Origin: Streptomyces sp. R33
GTDB taxonomy: Bacteria > Actinomycetota > Actinomycetes > Streptomycetales > Streptomycetaceae
Assembly (NCBI RefSeq): GCF_041200175.1
Contig: NZ_CP165727.1
Coordinates: 6,451,501 to 6,515,500 of the forward strand
Length of the DNA: 64,000 nt
Reading direction: 5' to 3'
Of this stretch, positions 1 through 7,792 are shown piece by piece. The notes under the pieces are model-generated. The model made no database searches. It saw nothing but the letters and a program-made list of their open reading frames with translations, and had not been told where the DNA came from. Numbering within the stretch: position 1 is the first letter of the stretch; every line of letters begins with the position of its first letter. The position numbers and the translations under genes are program-made.

Positions 1-1
1 G

Positions 2-1324
2 GCCGAGCTCAACCTCGGCGCCGGCGACGGAGGCCGACCCGCCCCGGCGGGAGCACTGCCCGCCTCCGACGTGGAACGGGCCGCCGCCGAACTGAACCTG
101 ACGCACGGGCAGATCCGGGTCGGCTGGGACCGCGCCCGGCTCGCCGGCCTCGTGGAGGTGCACGGCGGCCACGCCCGGCCCGGCTGGCGGCTGCGCGCCT
201 GGGACCGCGACGACGCCGCAGTGCTGCGCGGCTGGGTCGCGCTGTTCGACGCCTGGTCACTGGTCCACCCGGCCCCGGCCGACATCGCGCCCGCGGTCGT
301 CGCCGAGGTGGTCGAGGCGATGCCCCAACTGCTCTCCCTGCTCCAGCTGTCCGCCGGTCCCGTGACCGTGCCGGACCTGCTGGACCTGCTCGGCCAGCGC
401 GTCACCGAACTGCGCGACGAGCGGTGCGAGGTCCCCTATGACGCCCCGGCGCGCGAGACTTCGCCCTCTGACGGGGCGGCAGCCACCGCCGGAGCCACGG
501 CAGTCGGCGCCGACCCGACCGGCGCCGGCACGACCCGCCCCGGGCCGGCCGGCTCCGACGCGGCCGTCGCGGTCGCGGAGGCCACGGCCCATGCGGTGCC
601 CGTCCCGCTCGCCCGGCTGCTGCGCTGGGCGCTCGGCGGACTCGCCGCCGTCGACGCCGTCACCCTCGGCCCCGCCCAGGCCGCCCTCACCCCGCTCGGC
701 AGCTGGGCCGTCTGGGTCAAGCTCGAACAGATCTGCGTCGCCGCGCAGAGCCCCGCCGGGAACATCGAGCAGTCCGCCGCCGCGATGCTGCACGGCTGCG
801 CCCGGCTCACCCCGGGACCGGCCCGCGCCGAGTACCAGGCCTGGCTCGCCGCCCGGCCCGTCGGCCATGCCGTCAGCGAGCTGCTGCACGCCGCCCGCGG
901 GGAGGACGCCCTGCTGCGCGGCCTGGCCTTCGAGGCCCTGCGCGTGGTCGGCGCCCCGGCCGAACCCGAGGTGCGCGCCGCCGTCCGCGACGCAGCCCTG
1001 CGGCCGTACGCCCTGCTCTGGCTCGCCGAGCACGACGGGGTGGATCCCGACGAGGCCCAGGACGTGCTCACCGCCGAGGAGTCGACCTGGCTCTGGGTGG
1101 ACACCGCGGCCGCCATCGCCGACCACGGCGAGGCCGACCTGCTGGCCCGCCACCTCGACTCGGCCGTCCGCACCACCGTTCCGCGGCTGCTGGACGAGGT
1201 CCGCGCGGTCGGCCATCCGCGCACCGTCCAGGTCCTGGTCGCGCTGGCCGCCGCCCACCCGGACCCGGCCCTGGCCAAGGCGGTCCGCCGGGCCGCGTTC
1301 CAGGTCCACACCGGCGGCGCGTAG
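2..1324 (+). CDS. hypothetical protein with HEAT-like C-terminal half (5' end missing)
   Basis: The open frame runs in from the left edge, so the N-terminus lies outside the window; the first internal GTG is at 71. At least 440 residues are present. There is no signal peptide or membrane segment. An Ala/Pro/Gly-rich low-complexity linker (about bases 450-580) separates an N-terminal part, which may contain a winged-helix-like region, from a C-terminal part of repeated short amphipathic helices (about bases 780-1310). That part resembles HEAT/ARM-type solenoid repeats ('LRGLAFEALRVVG', 'ALLWLAEHDGV'). I do not recognise the family. Codon use is typical for the window. A scaffold or protein-interaction role is only an inference from the repeats. 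Confidence 0.7.
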   Translation, partial: AELNLGAGDGGRPAPAGALPASDVERAAAELNLTHGQIRVGWDRARLAGLVEVHGGHARPGWRLRAWDRDDAAVLRGWVALFDAWSLVHPAPADIAPAVVAEVVEAMPQLLSLLQLSAGPVTVPDLLDLLGQRVTELRDERCEVPYDAPARETSPSDGAAATAGATAVGADPTGAGTTRPGPAGSDAAVAVAEATAHAVPVPLARLLRWALGGLAAVDAVTLGPAQAALTPLGSWAVWVKLEQICVAAQSPAGNIEQSAAAMLHGCARLTPGPARAEYQAWLAARPVGHAVSELLHAARGEDALLRGLAFEALRVVGAPAEPEVRAAVRDAALRPYALLWLAEHDGVDPDEAQDVLTAEESTWLWVDTAAAIADHGEADLLARHLDSAVRTTVPRLLDEVRAVGHPRTVQVLVALAAAHPDPALAKAVRRAAFQVHTGGA

Positions 1325-1363
1325 CGCCCGTACGGGTCCGTACGCGGGAACGCGCCGCGGGTC

Positions 1364-1759
1364 TCAGACCTGCGGCGCGTACGTCCCGAAGCTCCAGATG
1401 TTGCCCTCGGCGTCCCTGGCCGTGTAGTCGCGGGACCCGTAGTCCTGGTCGGTGGGCTCCATCAGGACCTCCACGCCGTGCTCCGCGGCCCGCCGGTGGT
1501 GGGCGTCCACATCGTCGACCACCACGTAGACCCCCGCGGGCCCACCGCCCTCCATGGCCTTGTCGAAGACGCTGCCGGTGCCCTTGCTGCCCAGCATCAC
1601 CAGGCCGTTGCCGTACGCCAGCTCCGCATGCATCACGGCTCCGTCCTCTCCCTCGTACACCGCGACCTGGCTGAAGCCGAAGGCCTCGGTCAGCAGCTTG
1701 ATGGCCGCCTTCGCGTCGCGATATCGCAGCGTGGGACAGATGGACGGAACGCCTGCCAT
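1364..1759 (-). CDS. VOC-family (glyoxalase/bleomycin-resistance fold) protein
   Basis: 131 residues from ATG at 1759, preceded by a GGGAG-type ribosome site; an in-frame GTG at 1768 is less likely because it sits inside that spacer. The sequence has the paired beta-alpha-beta-beta-beta pattern of vicinal-oxygen-chelate proteins: 'PTLRYRDAKAAIKLLTEAFGF' type opening, a middle strand with 'HAEL', and a C-terminal 'YTARDAEGNIWSFG'. The final motif (D-x-E-G-N-x-W) is typical of the PhnB/glyoxalase-like subgroup. Such proteins are small cytosolic metalloenzymes or ligand binders; the substrate cannot be deduced. It stands alone, convergent with the partial gene on its left. Confidence 0.85.
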   Translation of the reverse strand: MAGVPSICPTLRYRDAKAAIKLLTEAFGFSQVAVYEGEDGAVMHAELAYGNGLVMLGSKGTGSVFDKAMEGGGPAGVYVVVDDVDAHHRRAAEHGVEVLMEPTDQDYGSRDYTARDAEGNIWSFGTYAPQV

Positions 1760-1819
1760 GACGACCACTCCCTCTCGTGACGGTGACCTGCGTCACAGCA
1801 TGGCAGGCGGCGCCGACAG

Positions 1820-2710
1820 TCAGCGGAAGGTGTCGCACCGGGCCATGTCGCCCGTGCGGTAGCCCTGGTAGAACCACTGCTGGCGCTGCCGGGCCGAACC
1901 GTGCGTCCAGGACTCCGGGGTCACCCGGCCCTGGAACTTCTCCTGGATCCGGTCGTCGCCGACCGCGGCCGCCGCGTCGAGGCCGTCCCTGATGTCCTGG
2001 TCGGTGAGGGTTTTGAGCAGCGGCCGGCCCGTGGACTCGTCCGGGGTCCTGGTCGCGTGGTGCGCCCACACCCCCGCGTAGCAGTCGGCCTGCAGCTCGA
2101 CCTTGACCGCGTCGCTGTTCGCGCCCGGCTGTCCGCCCTGGGCCTTCTGCAGGGTGCCGGTCAGGTTCTGGATGTGGTGCCCGTACTCATGGGCGACGAC
2201 ATAGGCCTGGCCGAAGGGGCCGCCGCCGGCGCCGAACTTCGTCCTCAGGTCGTCGAAGAAGCCGAGGTCCAGGTAGACCCGCCGGTCGGCGGGGCAGTAG
2301 AAGGGGCCGACCGCCGAGGTGGCGGCCCCGCAGGCGGTGTTCACGCGGCCGGTGAAGAAGCGCGTCGGCGCCGGGGCGTACCGGCCGCCGCGGCGGGTGA
2401 ACTCCTCCCGCCAGAAGTCCTGGGTGCTGTTGACGACCGCGACCAGCCGGCAGTCCTCCCGCACGTTCGCGTCCCGCCCCTTCCTGCACGACTGCTCCAC
2501 CTGACTGACGGACGACGAGGTCGCCAGCGGCTCCGGGTTGCCCGAGGAGAGCCCCAGCTCGTCCGGGCCCACGCCGAAGAGCAGCCCGAGGACCAGTGCG
2601 ATGAGGCCCGCGATACCGCCGCCGATCGTCGCGCGCCCGCCCGGGATGCGGCTGCCCCGTTCGTCCTCGACCTCGGAAGTGTCCAGATCGGCGTCGTCGT
2701 CGAACTGCAT
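1820..2710 (-). CDS. membrane-anchored neutral zinc metallopeptidase (YpfJ/KPN_02809 family)
   Basis: 296 residues. A short acidic cytosolic N-terminus is followed by one membrane segment (about residues 28-47, Gly/Leu-rich). The outside domain carries the zinc site 'VAHEYGHHIQNL' (HExxH plus adjacent His). The family signature 'LQADCYAGVWAHHA' supplies the third metal ligand region, and the tail 'WFYQGYRTGDMARCDTF' is typical. Length and domain order match the putative neutral zinc metallopeptidase family. Start ATG 2710 has a GAGGG about nine bases upstream. The natural substrate is unknown; a role in surface protein turnover is an inference. It diverges from the ABC-F gene. Confidence 0.92.
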   Translation of the reverse strand: MQFDDDADLDTSEVEDERGSRIPGGRATIGGGIAGLIALVLGLLFGVGPDELGLSSGNPEPLATSSSVSQVEQSCRKGRDANVREDCRLVAVVNSTQDFWREEFTRRGGRYAPAPTRFFTGRVNTACGAATSAVGPFYCPADRRVYLDLGFFDDLRTKFGAGGGPFGQAYVVAHEYGHHIQNLTGTLQKAQGGQPGANSDAVKVELQADCYAGVWAHHATRTPDESTGRPLLKTLTDQDIRDGLDAAAAVGDDRIQEKFQGRVTPESWTHGSARQRQQWFYQGYRTGDMARCDTFR

Positions 2711-2889
2711 CCCGCACCGCCCTCGATTCCACGTGGCCTGGCCGCCCAGCGGCGCGTATCACCCGGTCCATCCTGATACGTGCCCCGGCCTGCCGAGGCG
2801 ATCCGTGGGCCGAACGGGGGACGGGCGCGGGGGCGGACGGGGCGTGCGTCAAGGGCCGGACGCCCCCATAACCAGTTGCACACCCCCGG

Positions 2890-2902
2890 TAGAATGAATC
2901 CC
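2890..2902 (+). promoter_or_regulatory. -10 element for a leaderless transcript before the ABC-F leader ORF
   Basis: TAGAAT at 2890-2895 lies seven bases before the ATG at 2903, the spacing expected if transcription starts at or one base before the A of that ATG. No ribosome-binding sequence precedes the ATG. I do not see a good -35 hexamer at 17 bp (TTGCAC at 2876 is too close), so the promoter assignment is tentative. Confidence 0.45.
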
Positions 2903-2926
2903 ATGGCAAATCTCCTCGCGGATTAG
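2903..2926 (+). CDS. 7-codon putative leader peptide (MANLLAD) upstream of ABC-F gene
   Basis: ATG GCA AAT CTC CTC GCG GAT TAG forms a complete 7-codon ORF, ending 60 bases before the GTG start of the ABC-F gene. It has no Shine-Dalgarno but sits exactly where a transcript from the TAGAAT element would begin, so it could be translated as a leaderless ORF. Short leader ORFs before antibiotic-resistance ABC-F genes are known to act in ribosome-mediated attenuation in some Firmicutes and actinomycetes. Whether this one does is inference. I could not identify a convincing terminator/antiterminator pair in the 60-base interval. Confidence 0.4.
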   Translation: MANLLAD

Positions 2927-2986
2927 CGGCGTCGAAGCATCGCGTCCTGCCCCCCTTCCGCCGTCCACCCGCCCTGGAGTATTTCC

Positions 2987-4585
2987 GTGATCACCGCCAC
3001 CGGCGTCGAGCTGCGCGCCGGCGCCCGCGTCCTCATCGAGTCCGCCTCGTTCCGCATCGCCAAGGGCGACCGCATCGGCCTGGTCGGCCGCAACGGAGCG
3101 GGCAAGACCACCCTCACCAAGTGCCTCGCCGGCGAGGGCCAGCCCGCGGCCGGCTCCATCACCCGCTCGGGTGAGGTCGGCTACCTCCCGCAGGACCCGC
3201 GCACCGGCGACCTGGACGTCCTGGCCCGCGACCGGATCCTGTCCGCCCGCGGCCTCGACGTCCTGATCAAGAAGATGCGGATGAACGAGGAGCGCATCGC
3301 CACCGGCGCCGGCGCCACCCGCGAGAAGGCGCTCAGGCAGTACGAGCGCCAGGAGACCGAGTTCCTCACCAAGGGCGGGTACGCCGCCGAGTCCGAGGCC
3401 GCGACCATCTCGGCCGCCCTCAGCCTCCCCGACCGGGTCCTCGGCCAGCCGCTGCACACCCTCTCCGGCGGCCAGCGCCGCCGCGTCGAGCTCGCCCGGA
3501 TCCTCTTCTCGGACGCCGACACCCTGCTCCTCGACGAGCCGACGAACCACCTCGACGCCGACTCCATCGTCTGGCTGCGCGACTACCTGAAGAACTACCG
3601 CGGCGGCTTCGTCGTGATCTCCCACGACGTCGACCTGGTCGAGACCGTCGTCAACAAGGTCTTCTACCTGGACGCCAACCGCTCCCAGATCGACGTCTAC
3701 AACATGGGCTGGAAGCTCTACCAGCAGCAGCGCGAGGCCGACGAGAAGCGCCGCAAGCGCGAGCGCCAGAACGCCGAGAAGAAGGCCGCGGCCCTGAACT
3801 CGCAGGCCGACAAGATGCGCGCGAAGGCGACCAAGACCGTCGCCGCGCAGAACATGGCCAAGCGCGCCGACCGGCTGCTCGCGGGCCTGGAGGCCGTCCG
3901 CGTCTCCGACAAGGTCGCCAAGCTGCGCTTCCCGGACCCGGCGCCCTGCGGGAAGACCCCGCTGACCGCCGAGGGCCTGTCGAAGTCGTACGGCTCCCTG
4001 GAGATCTTCACCGACGTCGACCTGGCCATCGACAAGGGCTCACGCGTCGTCATCCTCGGCCTCAACGGCGCCGGCAAGACCACCCTGCTGCGGCTGCTCG
4101 CGGGCACCGAGAAGCCGGACACCGGCGAGGTCACCCCGGGCCACGGCCTCAAGCTCGGCTACTACGCCCAGGAGCACGAGACGCTCGACCCCGACCGCAC
4201 GGTCCTGGAGAACATGCGCTCCGCCGCGCCCGACCTGGACCTGGTCGCCGTACGCAAGACCCTCGGCTCGTTCCTCTTCTCCGGCGACGACGTGGACAAG
4301 CCGGCCGGTGTCCTCTCCGGCGGCGAGAAGACCCGTCTGGCCCTGGCCACGCTGGTCGTCTCCTCGGCGAACGTGCTGCTGCTCGACGAGCCCACCAACA
4401 ACCTCGACCCGGCCAGCCGTGAGGAGATCCTGGGCGCGCTGCGCACGTACAAGGGCGCGGTCATCCTCGTCACGCACGACGAGGGCGCGGTCGAGGCGCT
4501 GGAGCCGGAGCGGATCATCCTGCTCCCGGACGGAGTCGAGGACCTGTGGGGCCCGGACTACCGGGACCTCGTCGCCCTCGCCTGA
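2987..4585 (+). CDS. ABC-F family ATPase (ribosome-associated translation factor/protection type)
   Basis: 532 residues, start GTG 2987 with GGAG seven bases upstream. It has two ATPase domains and no membrane part. Walker A 'GRNGAGKTT' is at about 34-42 and 'GLNGAGKTT' at about 358-366. Signatures 'LSGGQRRR' (about 160) and 'LSGGEKTR' (about 443) each precede 'LLDEPTN.LD' Walker B motifs. Between the domains is the Lys/Arg/Glu-rich coiled linker (about 245-320) that in ABC-F proteins reaches into the ribosomal E site toward the peptidyl-transferase centre. ABC-F proteins either relieve stalls or protect from ribosome-targeting antibiotics; sequence alone does not decide which. In S. coelicolor the gene next to gbn is, as I recall, an ABC ATPase, consistent with this position. 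Confidence 0.93.
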   Translation: MITATGVELRAGARVLIESASFRIAKGDRIGLVGRNGAGKTTLTKCLAGEGQPAAGSITRSGEVGYLPQDPRTGDLDVLARDRILSARGLDVLIKKMRMNEERIATGAGATREKALRQYERQETEFLTKGGYAAESEAATISAALSLPDRVLGQPLHTLSGGQRRRVELARILFSDADTLLLDEPTNHLDADSIVWLRDYLKNYRGGFVVISHDVDLVETVVNKVFYLDANRSQIDVYNMGWKLYQQQREADEKRRKRERQNAEKKAAALNSQADKMRAKATKTVAAQNMAKRADRLLAGLEAVRVSDKVAKLRFPDPAPCGKTPLTAEGLSKSYGSLEIFTDVDLAIDKGSRVVILGLNGAGKTTLLRLLAGTEKPDTGEVTPGHGLKLGYYAQEHETLDPDRTVLENMRSAAPDLDLVAVRKTLGSFLFSGDDVDKPAGVLSGGEKTRLALATLVVSSANVLLLDEPTNNLDPASREEILGALRTYKGAVILVTHDEGAVEALEPERIILLPDGVEDLWGPDYRDLVALA

Positions 4586-4640
4586 TCCTCCCGGACCCGG
4601 TGATCCAGTTCCTTATGGATCATTCGGCTCAGGCGTGATC
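4584..4640 (+). promoter_or_regulatory. cluster of four GATC sites upstream of gbn
   Basis: GATC occurs at 4584, 4602, 4618 and 4637, four times in 57 bp, and once more at 4895 just before the gbn start. Gbn of S. coelicolor is described as a GATC-binding nucleoid-associated protein, so these are candidate autoregulatory sites. The first overlaps the ABC-F stop codon. This is pattern inspection only. Confidence 0.4.
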
Positions 4641-4680
4641 CATCATCTGAGTGAGACGGTCTCGTACCTCTGCGCTCTGT

Positions 4681-4732
4681 ACGACGGCCCCGGCCGTGCC
4701 CGCACGGGCATGCGGCCGGGGCCGTCGTTTTT
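4681..4732 (+). terminator. strong intrinsic terminator after ABC-F gene
   Basis: Arms 4681-4696 and 4713-4728 are perfect 16-bp complements. A smaller inverted repeat (TGCCCG/CGGGCA) lies inside the loop. The stem is followed by TTTTT (4728-4732). This is the clearest U-tract terminator on the plus strand. It separates the ABC-F transcript from gbn; the rest of the 4586-4937 gap holds only the GATC cluster and the gbn promoter region. Confidence 0.88.
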
Positions 4733-4937
4733 CGTCGTCCGGCCCCTGACCTGGCGATTCCCGGCGAGGGTCGAGAAGTGTGACGGACGTCATGCAGCGG
4801 AAGAGAAGATTCCGTTCTGCTGACGTGTCCACTGGTCGAGAAATGCCGTCGTACCGACCTTGCTGAATGGGTGGCCAGGAAGCCGGGGAGGGGTGATCAT
4901 GAGAAGTCCAGAGCGCACTTCCCATGAGGAGGCACGG

Positions 4938-5159
4938 GTGGCCGAGACTCTGAAGAAGGGCAGCCGGGTAACCGGCGCCGCGCGCGACAAGCTCGCGGCA
5001 GACCTGAAGAAGAAGTACGACTCCGGTGCGAGTATCCGGGCGCTGGCCGAGGAAACCGGCCGGTCCTACGGATTCGTCCACCGGATGCTCAGCGAGTCCG
5101 GAGTCGTGCTGCGTGGTCGCGGTGGCGCGACGCGCGGCAAGAAGGCGGCTTCGGCCTGA
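4938..5159 (+). CDS. gbn: Gbn-like small HTH nucleoid-associated protein
   Basis: 73 residues from GTG 4938, with GAGGAGG five bases upstream. Very basic and lysine-rich at both ends, it has a single helix-turn-helix ('SGASIRALAEETGRSYGFVH', about residues 28-47) and an Arg/Gly tail ('LRGRGGATRGKK'). It closely resembles, as I recall it, SCO1839/Gbn of S. coelicolor, a developmental nucleoid protein that binds GATC-containing DNA, affects sporulation timing and is 73 residues long. Neighbours (ABC ATPase upstream, enoyl-CoA hydratase downstream) agree. An in-frame ATG at 4899 with its own GGGGAGGGG would give an 86-residue form. The 73-residue start is preferred because it matches the family length. 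Confidence 0.85.
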   Translation: MAETLKKGSRVTGAARDKLAADLKKKYDSGASIRALAEETGRSYGFVHRMLSESGVVLRGRGGATRGKKAASA

Positions 5160-5236
5160 CCCGGAACCCTGGCCGTCAGGCCCGGGGCCGGGGTGGAAGA
5201 CGCTTGCCTGCCCACACCGCGGTTCTTTCGGTGACC

Positions 5237-5262
5237 CCCGGTCGGCCGTGTGGCCGACCGGG
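5237..5262 (+). terminator. GC hairpin after gbn
   Basis: CCCGGTCGGCC (5237-5247) and GGCCGACCGGG (5252-5262) form a perfect 11-bp stem with a GTGT loop. No T-run follows, so it is a weaker terminator candidate, or possibly part of the leader of the next gene. Confidence 0.5.
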
Positions 5263-5321
5263 TGGTTACTGTGCAGTCACTTAGGCCGGGATTGCGGCCG
5301 ACTGCACACCGGAGGCACCAG

Positions 5322-6101
5322 ATGGCTCTGCTCGACAAGGACGGCGTACGGCTCACCGTGGACGACTCGGTCGCCACGGTGACACTGACCAATCCGGCCA
5401 AGCGAAACGCTCAGTCCCCCGCGCTCTGGCGGGCGTTGACGGAGGCCGGAAGGTCGTTGCCGGGCACCGTCCGGGTCGTGGTGCTGCGCGGTGAGGGCCA
5501 GTCCTTCTCCGCCGGACTCGACCGGCAGGCGTTCACCCCCGAGGGTTTCGAGGGTGAGCCGTCCTTCCTCGATCTGGCGCGCGGTTCGGACGAACTGCTC
5601 GACTCGACCATTGCCGAGTACCAGGAGGCTTTCACCTGGTGGCGGCGCAATGACATCGTCTCCATCGCCGCCGTGCAGGGGCATGCGATCGGCGCCGGCT
5701 TCCAGCTCGCGCTGGCGTGTGACCTGCGGGTGGTCGCGGACGACGTGCAGTTCGCCATGCGCGAGACCAGCCTGGGTCTCGTGCCGGACCTGGCGGGCAC
5801 GCAGCCGCTGACCTCCCTGGTGGGCTACGCCCGCGCGCTCGAGATCTGCGCGACGGGCCGCTTCGTGCACGCCGAGGAGGCGGAGCGGGTCGGACTGGCC
5901 AACCTGGTCGTCCCCGCCGACGAGCTCGACGCGGCGGTGCAGGACCTCACGACGGCGCTGCTCGCCCCGCCGCGGGATGCCGTGATCGAGACGAAGGCGC
6001 TGCTCCGCGAGGCGGTGTCCCGCCCGTACGACGACCAGCGCTCGGCGGAACGCGCCGCCCAGGCCCGCCGCCTCCGCGACCTGGCCGGCCTCGCGGACTG
6101 A
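5322..6101 (+). CDS. enoyl-CoA hydratase/isomerase (crotonase) family protein
   Basis: 259 residues from ATG 5322, with GGAGG seven bases upstream. Crotonase-fold landmarks: an N-terminal beta strand 'VATVTLTNPAKRNAQS', first oxyanion-hole segment 'LRGEGQSFSAGLD', second oxyanion segment 'VQGHAIGAGFQLALACDLRV' (Gly-Ala-Gly), and 'ETSLGLVPDLAGTQPL' at the second active-site position. The last motif departs from the canonical 'GTIPGAGGTQ', and Asp replaces the usual hydratase Gly there, so the exact reaction (hydration, isomerisation or other) is open. It acts on acyl-CoA thioesters in the cytosol. It lies immediately after gbn in the same direction, as in S. coelicolor. Confidence 0.9.
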   Translation: MALLDKDGVRLTVDDSVATVTLTNPAKRNAQSPALWRALTEAGRSLPGTVRVVVLRGEGQSFSAGLDRQAFTPEGFEGEPSFLDLARGSDELLDSTIAEYQEAFTWWRRNDIVSIAAVQGHAIGAGFQLALACDLRVVADDVQFAMRETSLGLVPDLAGTQPLTSLVGYARALEICATGRFVHAEEAERVGLANLVVPADELDAAVQDLTTALLAPPRDAVIETKALLREAVSRPYDDQRSAERAAQARRLRDLAGLAD

Positions 6102-6113
6102 CTTACGGGTGCA

Positions 6114-6148
6114 GCGCGGGTCCGGGGGCTCTGCCCGCGGACCCGCGC
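6114..6148. terminator. bidirectional hairpin between convergent genes
   Basis: GCGCGGGTCCG (6114-6124) pairs with CGGACCCGCGC (6138-6148), with an inner GGGC/GCCC extension. It lies between the convergent crotonase and MDR genes. Confidence 0.65.
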
Positions 6149-6175
6149 GCCTCGAACGCCGGCGGGGCCGATGCG

Positions 6176-7129
6176 TCAGGGGATCAGAAGGGCCTTGCCC
6201 GCAACGGCGCGGGCTTCGATGGCGCGGTGTGCGTCCGCGGCCTCCGCCAGCGGGAACCTTCGCGCGATCACCGGGCGGAGCCGCCCCGCAGCCGCCTCGG
6301 CCAGCGCCCGGCCCGCCAGGCGGGTGATCTCCTCCGGCGGGAACTGGACCTCCGCGATCCCCCGCAGAGCGATCCCGCGCCGCTCCACCTCCGCGGGGTC
6401 CAGCTCCGTGAAGCCGCCGCTGGGGGCGCCGTGCGCCGAGACCCGTCCGCCGTCCCGGACCAGCCCGAAGCCCGCCAGGCCCAGCTCACCGCCGACCCCG
6501 TCGAGGAGGACGTCCACCGGACCGCCGACCGCCTCGGTCCAGCCTGGTTCCGTGTAGTCCACCGCCCGGTCCGCGCCCAGCTCCCGGACCAGCGCCAGCT
6601 TCTGCCCACCGCGCGCCGCCCCCACGACGTACGCCCCCGCCGCCACCGCCATCTGCACCAGCAGCGTCCCCATCCCGCCGGCCGCGCCCAGGATCAGCAC
6701 CCGGTCGCCCGGCTCGATCCCGACGCCCTCGACGATGCCCGAACCGGTCACCCCGTCGTGCGCCAGCGCCGCCGCCTCCGCCGATTCCAGCCCGTCCGGG
6801 ACCGGGACCAGCAGCTCCGCCGGGACCCGGACCAGTTCCGCGTACGTGCCCTTCGTACCCGGTGCGGCCACCACCCGGCGGCCCCGCCAGGCCGGGTCCA
6901 CCCCCTCGCCCACCGCGACGACCGTCCCCGCGGCCGCGCCGCCCGGCACGTACGGCGGGTGGATGCCGAAGGACGCGCCCCAGCCCCCGCGGATCTGGGT
7001 CTCCACGTAGATCGTGTCCACGGCCTCGGCCCGGACCACCACCTCGCCCGGCCCCGGGACCGGATCCGCCAGCTCGACCGGTAGCAGGACCTCGGGACCG
7101 CCGTACCCGTCCACCCGTATCGCCCGCAT
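6176..7129 (-). CDS. zinc-independent MDR/quinone oxidoreductase family protein
   Basis: 317 residues from ATG 7129, with GAGGGGG seven bases upstream. N-terminal GroES-like domain ('MRAIRVDGYGGPEVLL', 'PGPGEVVVRAEAVDTIYVETQIRGG'), then a Rossmann domain with 'LILGAAGGMGTLLVQMA' (AxxGxxG nucleotide motif, typical of NADPH quinone oxidoreductases). The catalytic-zinc Cys/His ligands of alcohol dehydrogenases are absent. The family reduces quinones or alpha,beta-unsaturated carbonyls with NADPH in the cytosol. It diverges from the Asp23/Gls24 operon. Confidence 0.88.
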   Translation of the reverse strand: MRAIRVDGYGGPEVLLPVELADPVPGPGEVVVRAEAVDTIYVETQIRGGWGASFGIHPPYVPGGAAAGTVVAVGEGVDPAWRGRRVVAAPGTKGTYAELVRVPAELLVPVPDGLESAEAAALAHDGVTGSGIVEGVGIEPGDRVLILGAAGGMGTLLVQMAVAAGAYVVGAARGGQKLALVRELGADRAVDYTEPGWTEAVGGPVDVLLDGVGGELGLAGFGLVRDGGRVSAHGAPSGGFTELDPAEVERRGIALRGIAEVQFPPEEITRLAGRALAEAAAGRLRPVIARRFPLAEAADAHRAIEARAVAGKALLIP

Positions 7130-7153
7130 GACATCCCCCTCGTTCGACGTTCA

Positions 7154-7174
7154 CATTCGACATTCGGCATTCGG
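7154..7174 (-). repeat. three 7-bp tandem iterons in MDR promoter/leader
   Basis: CATTCGA-CATTCGG-CATTCGG stand head to tail just upstream of the MDR start, preceded by two looser CGTTCGA/CGTTCA copies (7141-7153). The position fits an operator in the MDR promoter or 5' leader. No binding protein is assigned. Confidence 0.5.
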
Positions 7175-7350
7175 AACGCGCCACGGCCTTTCGGCCTTGA
7201 TCACTCGCACCACTCTCGGACCTCGACCGCGGTTGAGGTCAAGCGGCGGCAGGCATCCGGTCCCGGCCGACCGGCGTAGTCCCGGCGCGCCAGCGCGGCC
7301 GCCCGCTTACCGTGGTGAGGAGTGAGTCCATCCGCGCGAAGGGACACGCG

Positions 7351-7782
7351 ATGACCGAATCCACATCCGGGGGCGCCTCCCGCAACCCGGCCGACCGCGG
7401 CCGCACCACCATCTCCGACGGGGTGGTCGAGAAGATCGCCGGACTCGCCGCCCGCGAGGTGGTCGGAGTCCATGCCATGGGCAGCGGCAGCGGCCTCTCC
7501 CGTACCTTCGGCGCCGTCCGCGACCGCGTCCCCGGCGGGGCGAAGGCGTCCGTCACCCGTGGGGTCAAGGCCGAGGTCGGCGAGGTGCAGACGGCCCTGG
7601 ACCTGGAGATCGTCGTCGACTACGGCGTGTCGATCCGCGACGTGGCACGGGCCGTCCGTGAGAACGTCATCTCGGCGGTCGAGCGGATGACGAGCCTGGA
7701 AGTCGTCGAGGTCAACATCGCGGTCAGCGACGTCAAGCTCCCCGACGAGCCCGACGAAGAGCCGGAGTCCCGACTCCAGTGA
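7351..7782 (+). CDS. Asp23/Gls24 family envelope stress protein (first copy)
   Basis: 143 residues from ATG 7351 (AAGGGA upstream). It shows the Asp23/Gls24 pattern: 'TTISDGVVEKIAGLAAREVVGVHAM', a variable middle, then 'VDYGVSIRDVARAVRENVISAVERMTSLEVVEVNIAVSDV' at the end. These soluble proteins bind the cytoplasmic side of the membrane through AmaP and are linked to envelope stress in Staphylococcus and Streptomyces. It is the first gene of a tight five-gene operon: Gls24, DUF2273-like, Gls24, DUF6286-like, AmaP-like. Confidence 0.9.
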   Translation: MTESTSGGASRNPADRGRTTISDGVVEKIAGLAAREVVGVHAMGSGSGLSRTFGAVRDRVPGGAKASVTRGVKAEVGEVQTALDLEIVVDYGVSIRDVARAVRENVISAVERMTSLEVVEVNIAVSDVKLPDEPDEEPESRLQ

Positions 7783-7792
7783 GGGAGCCCGC

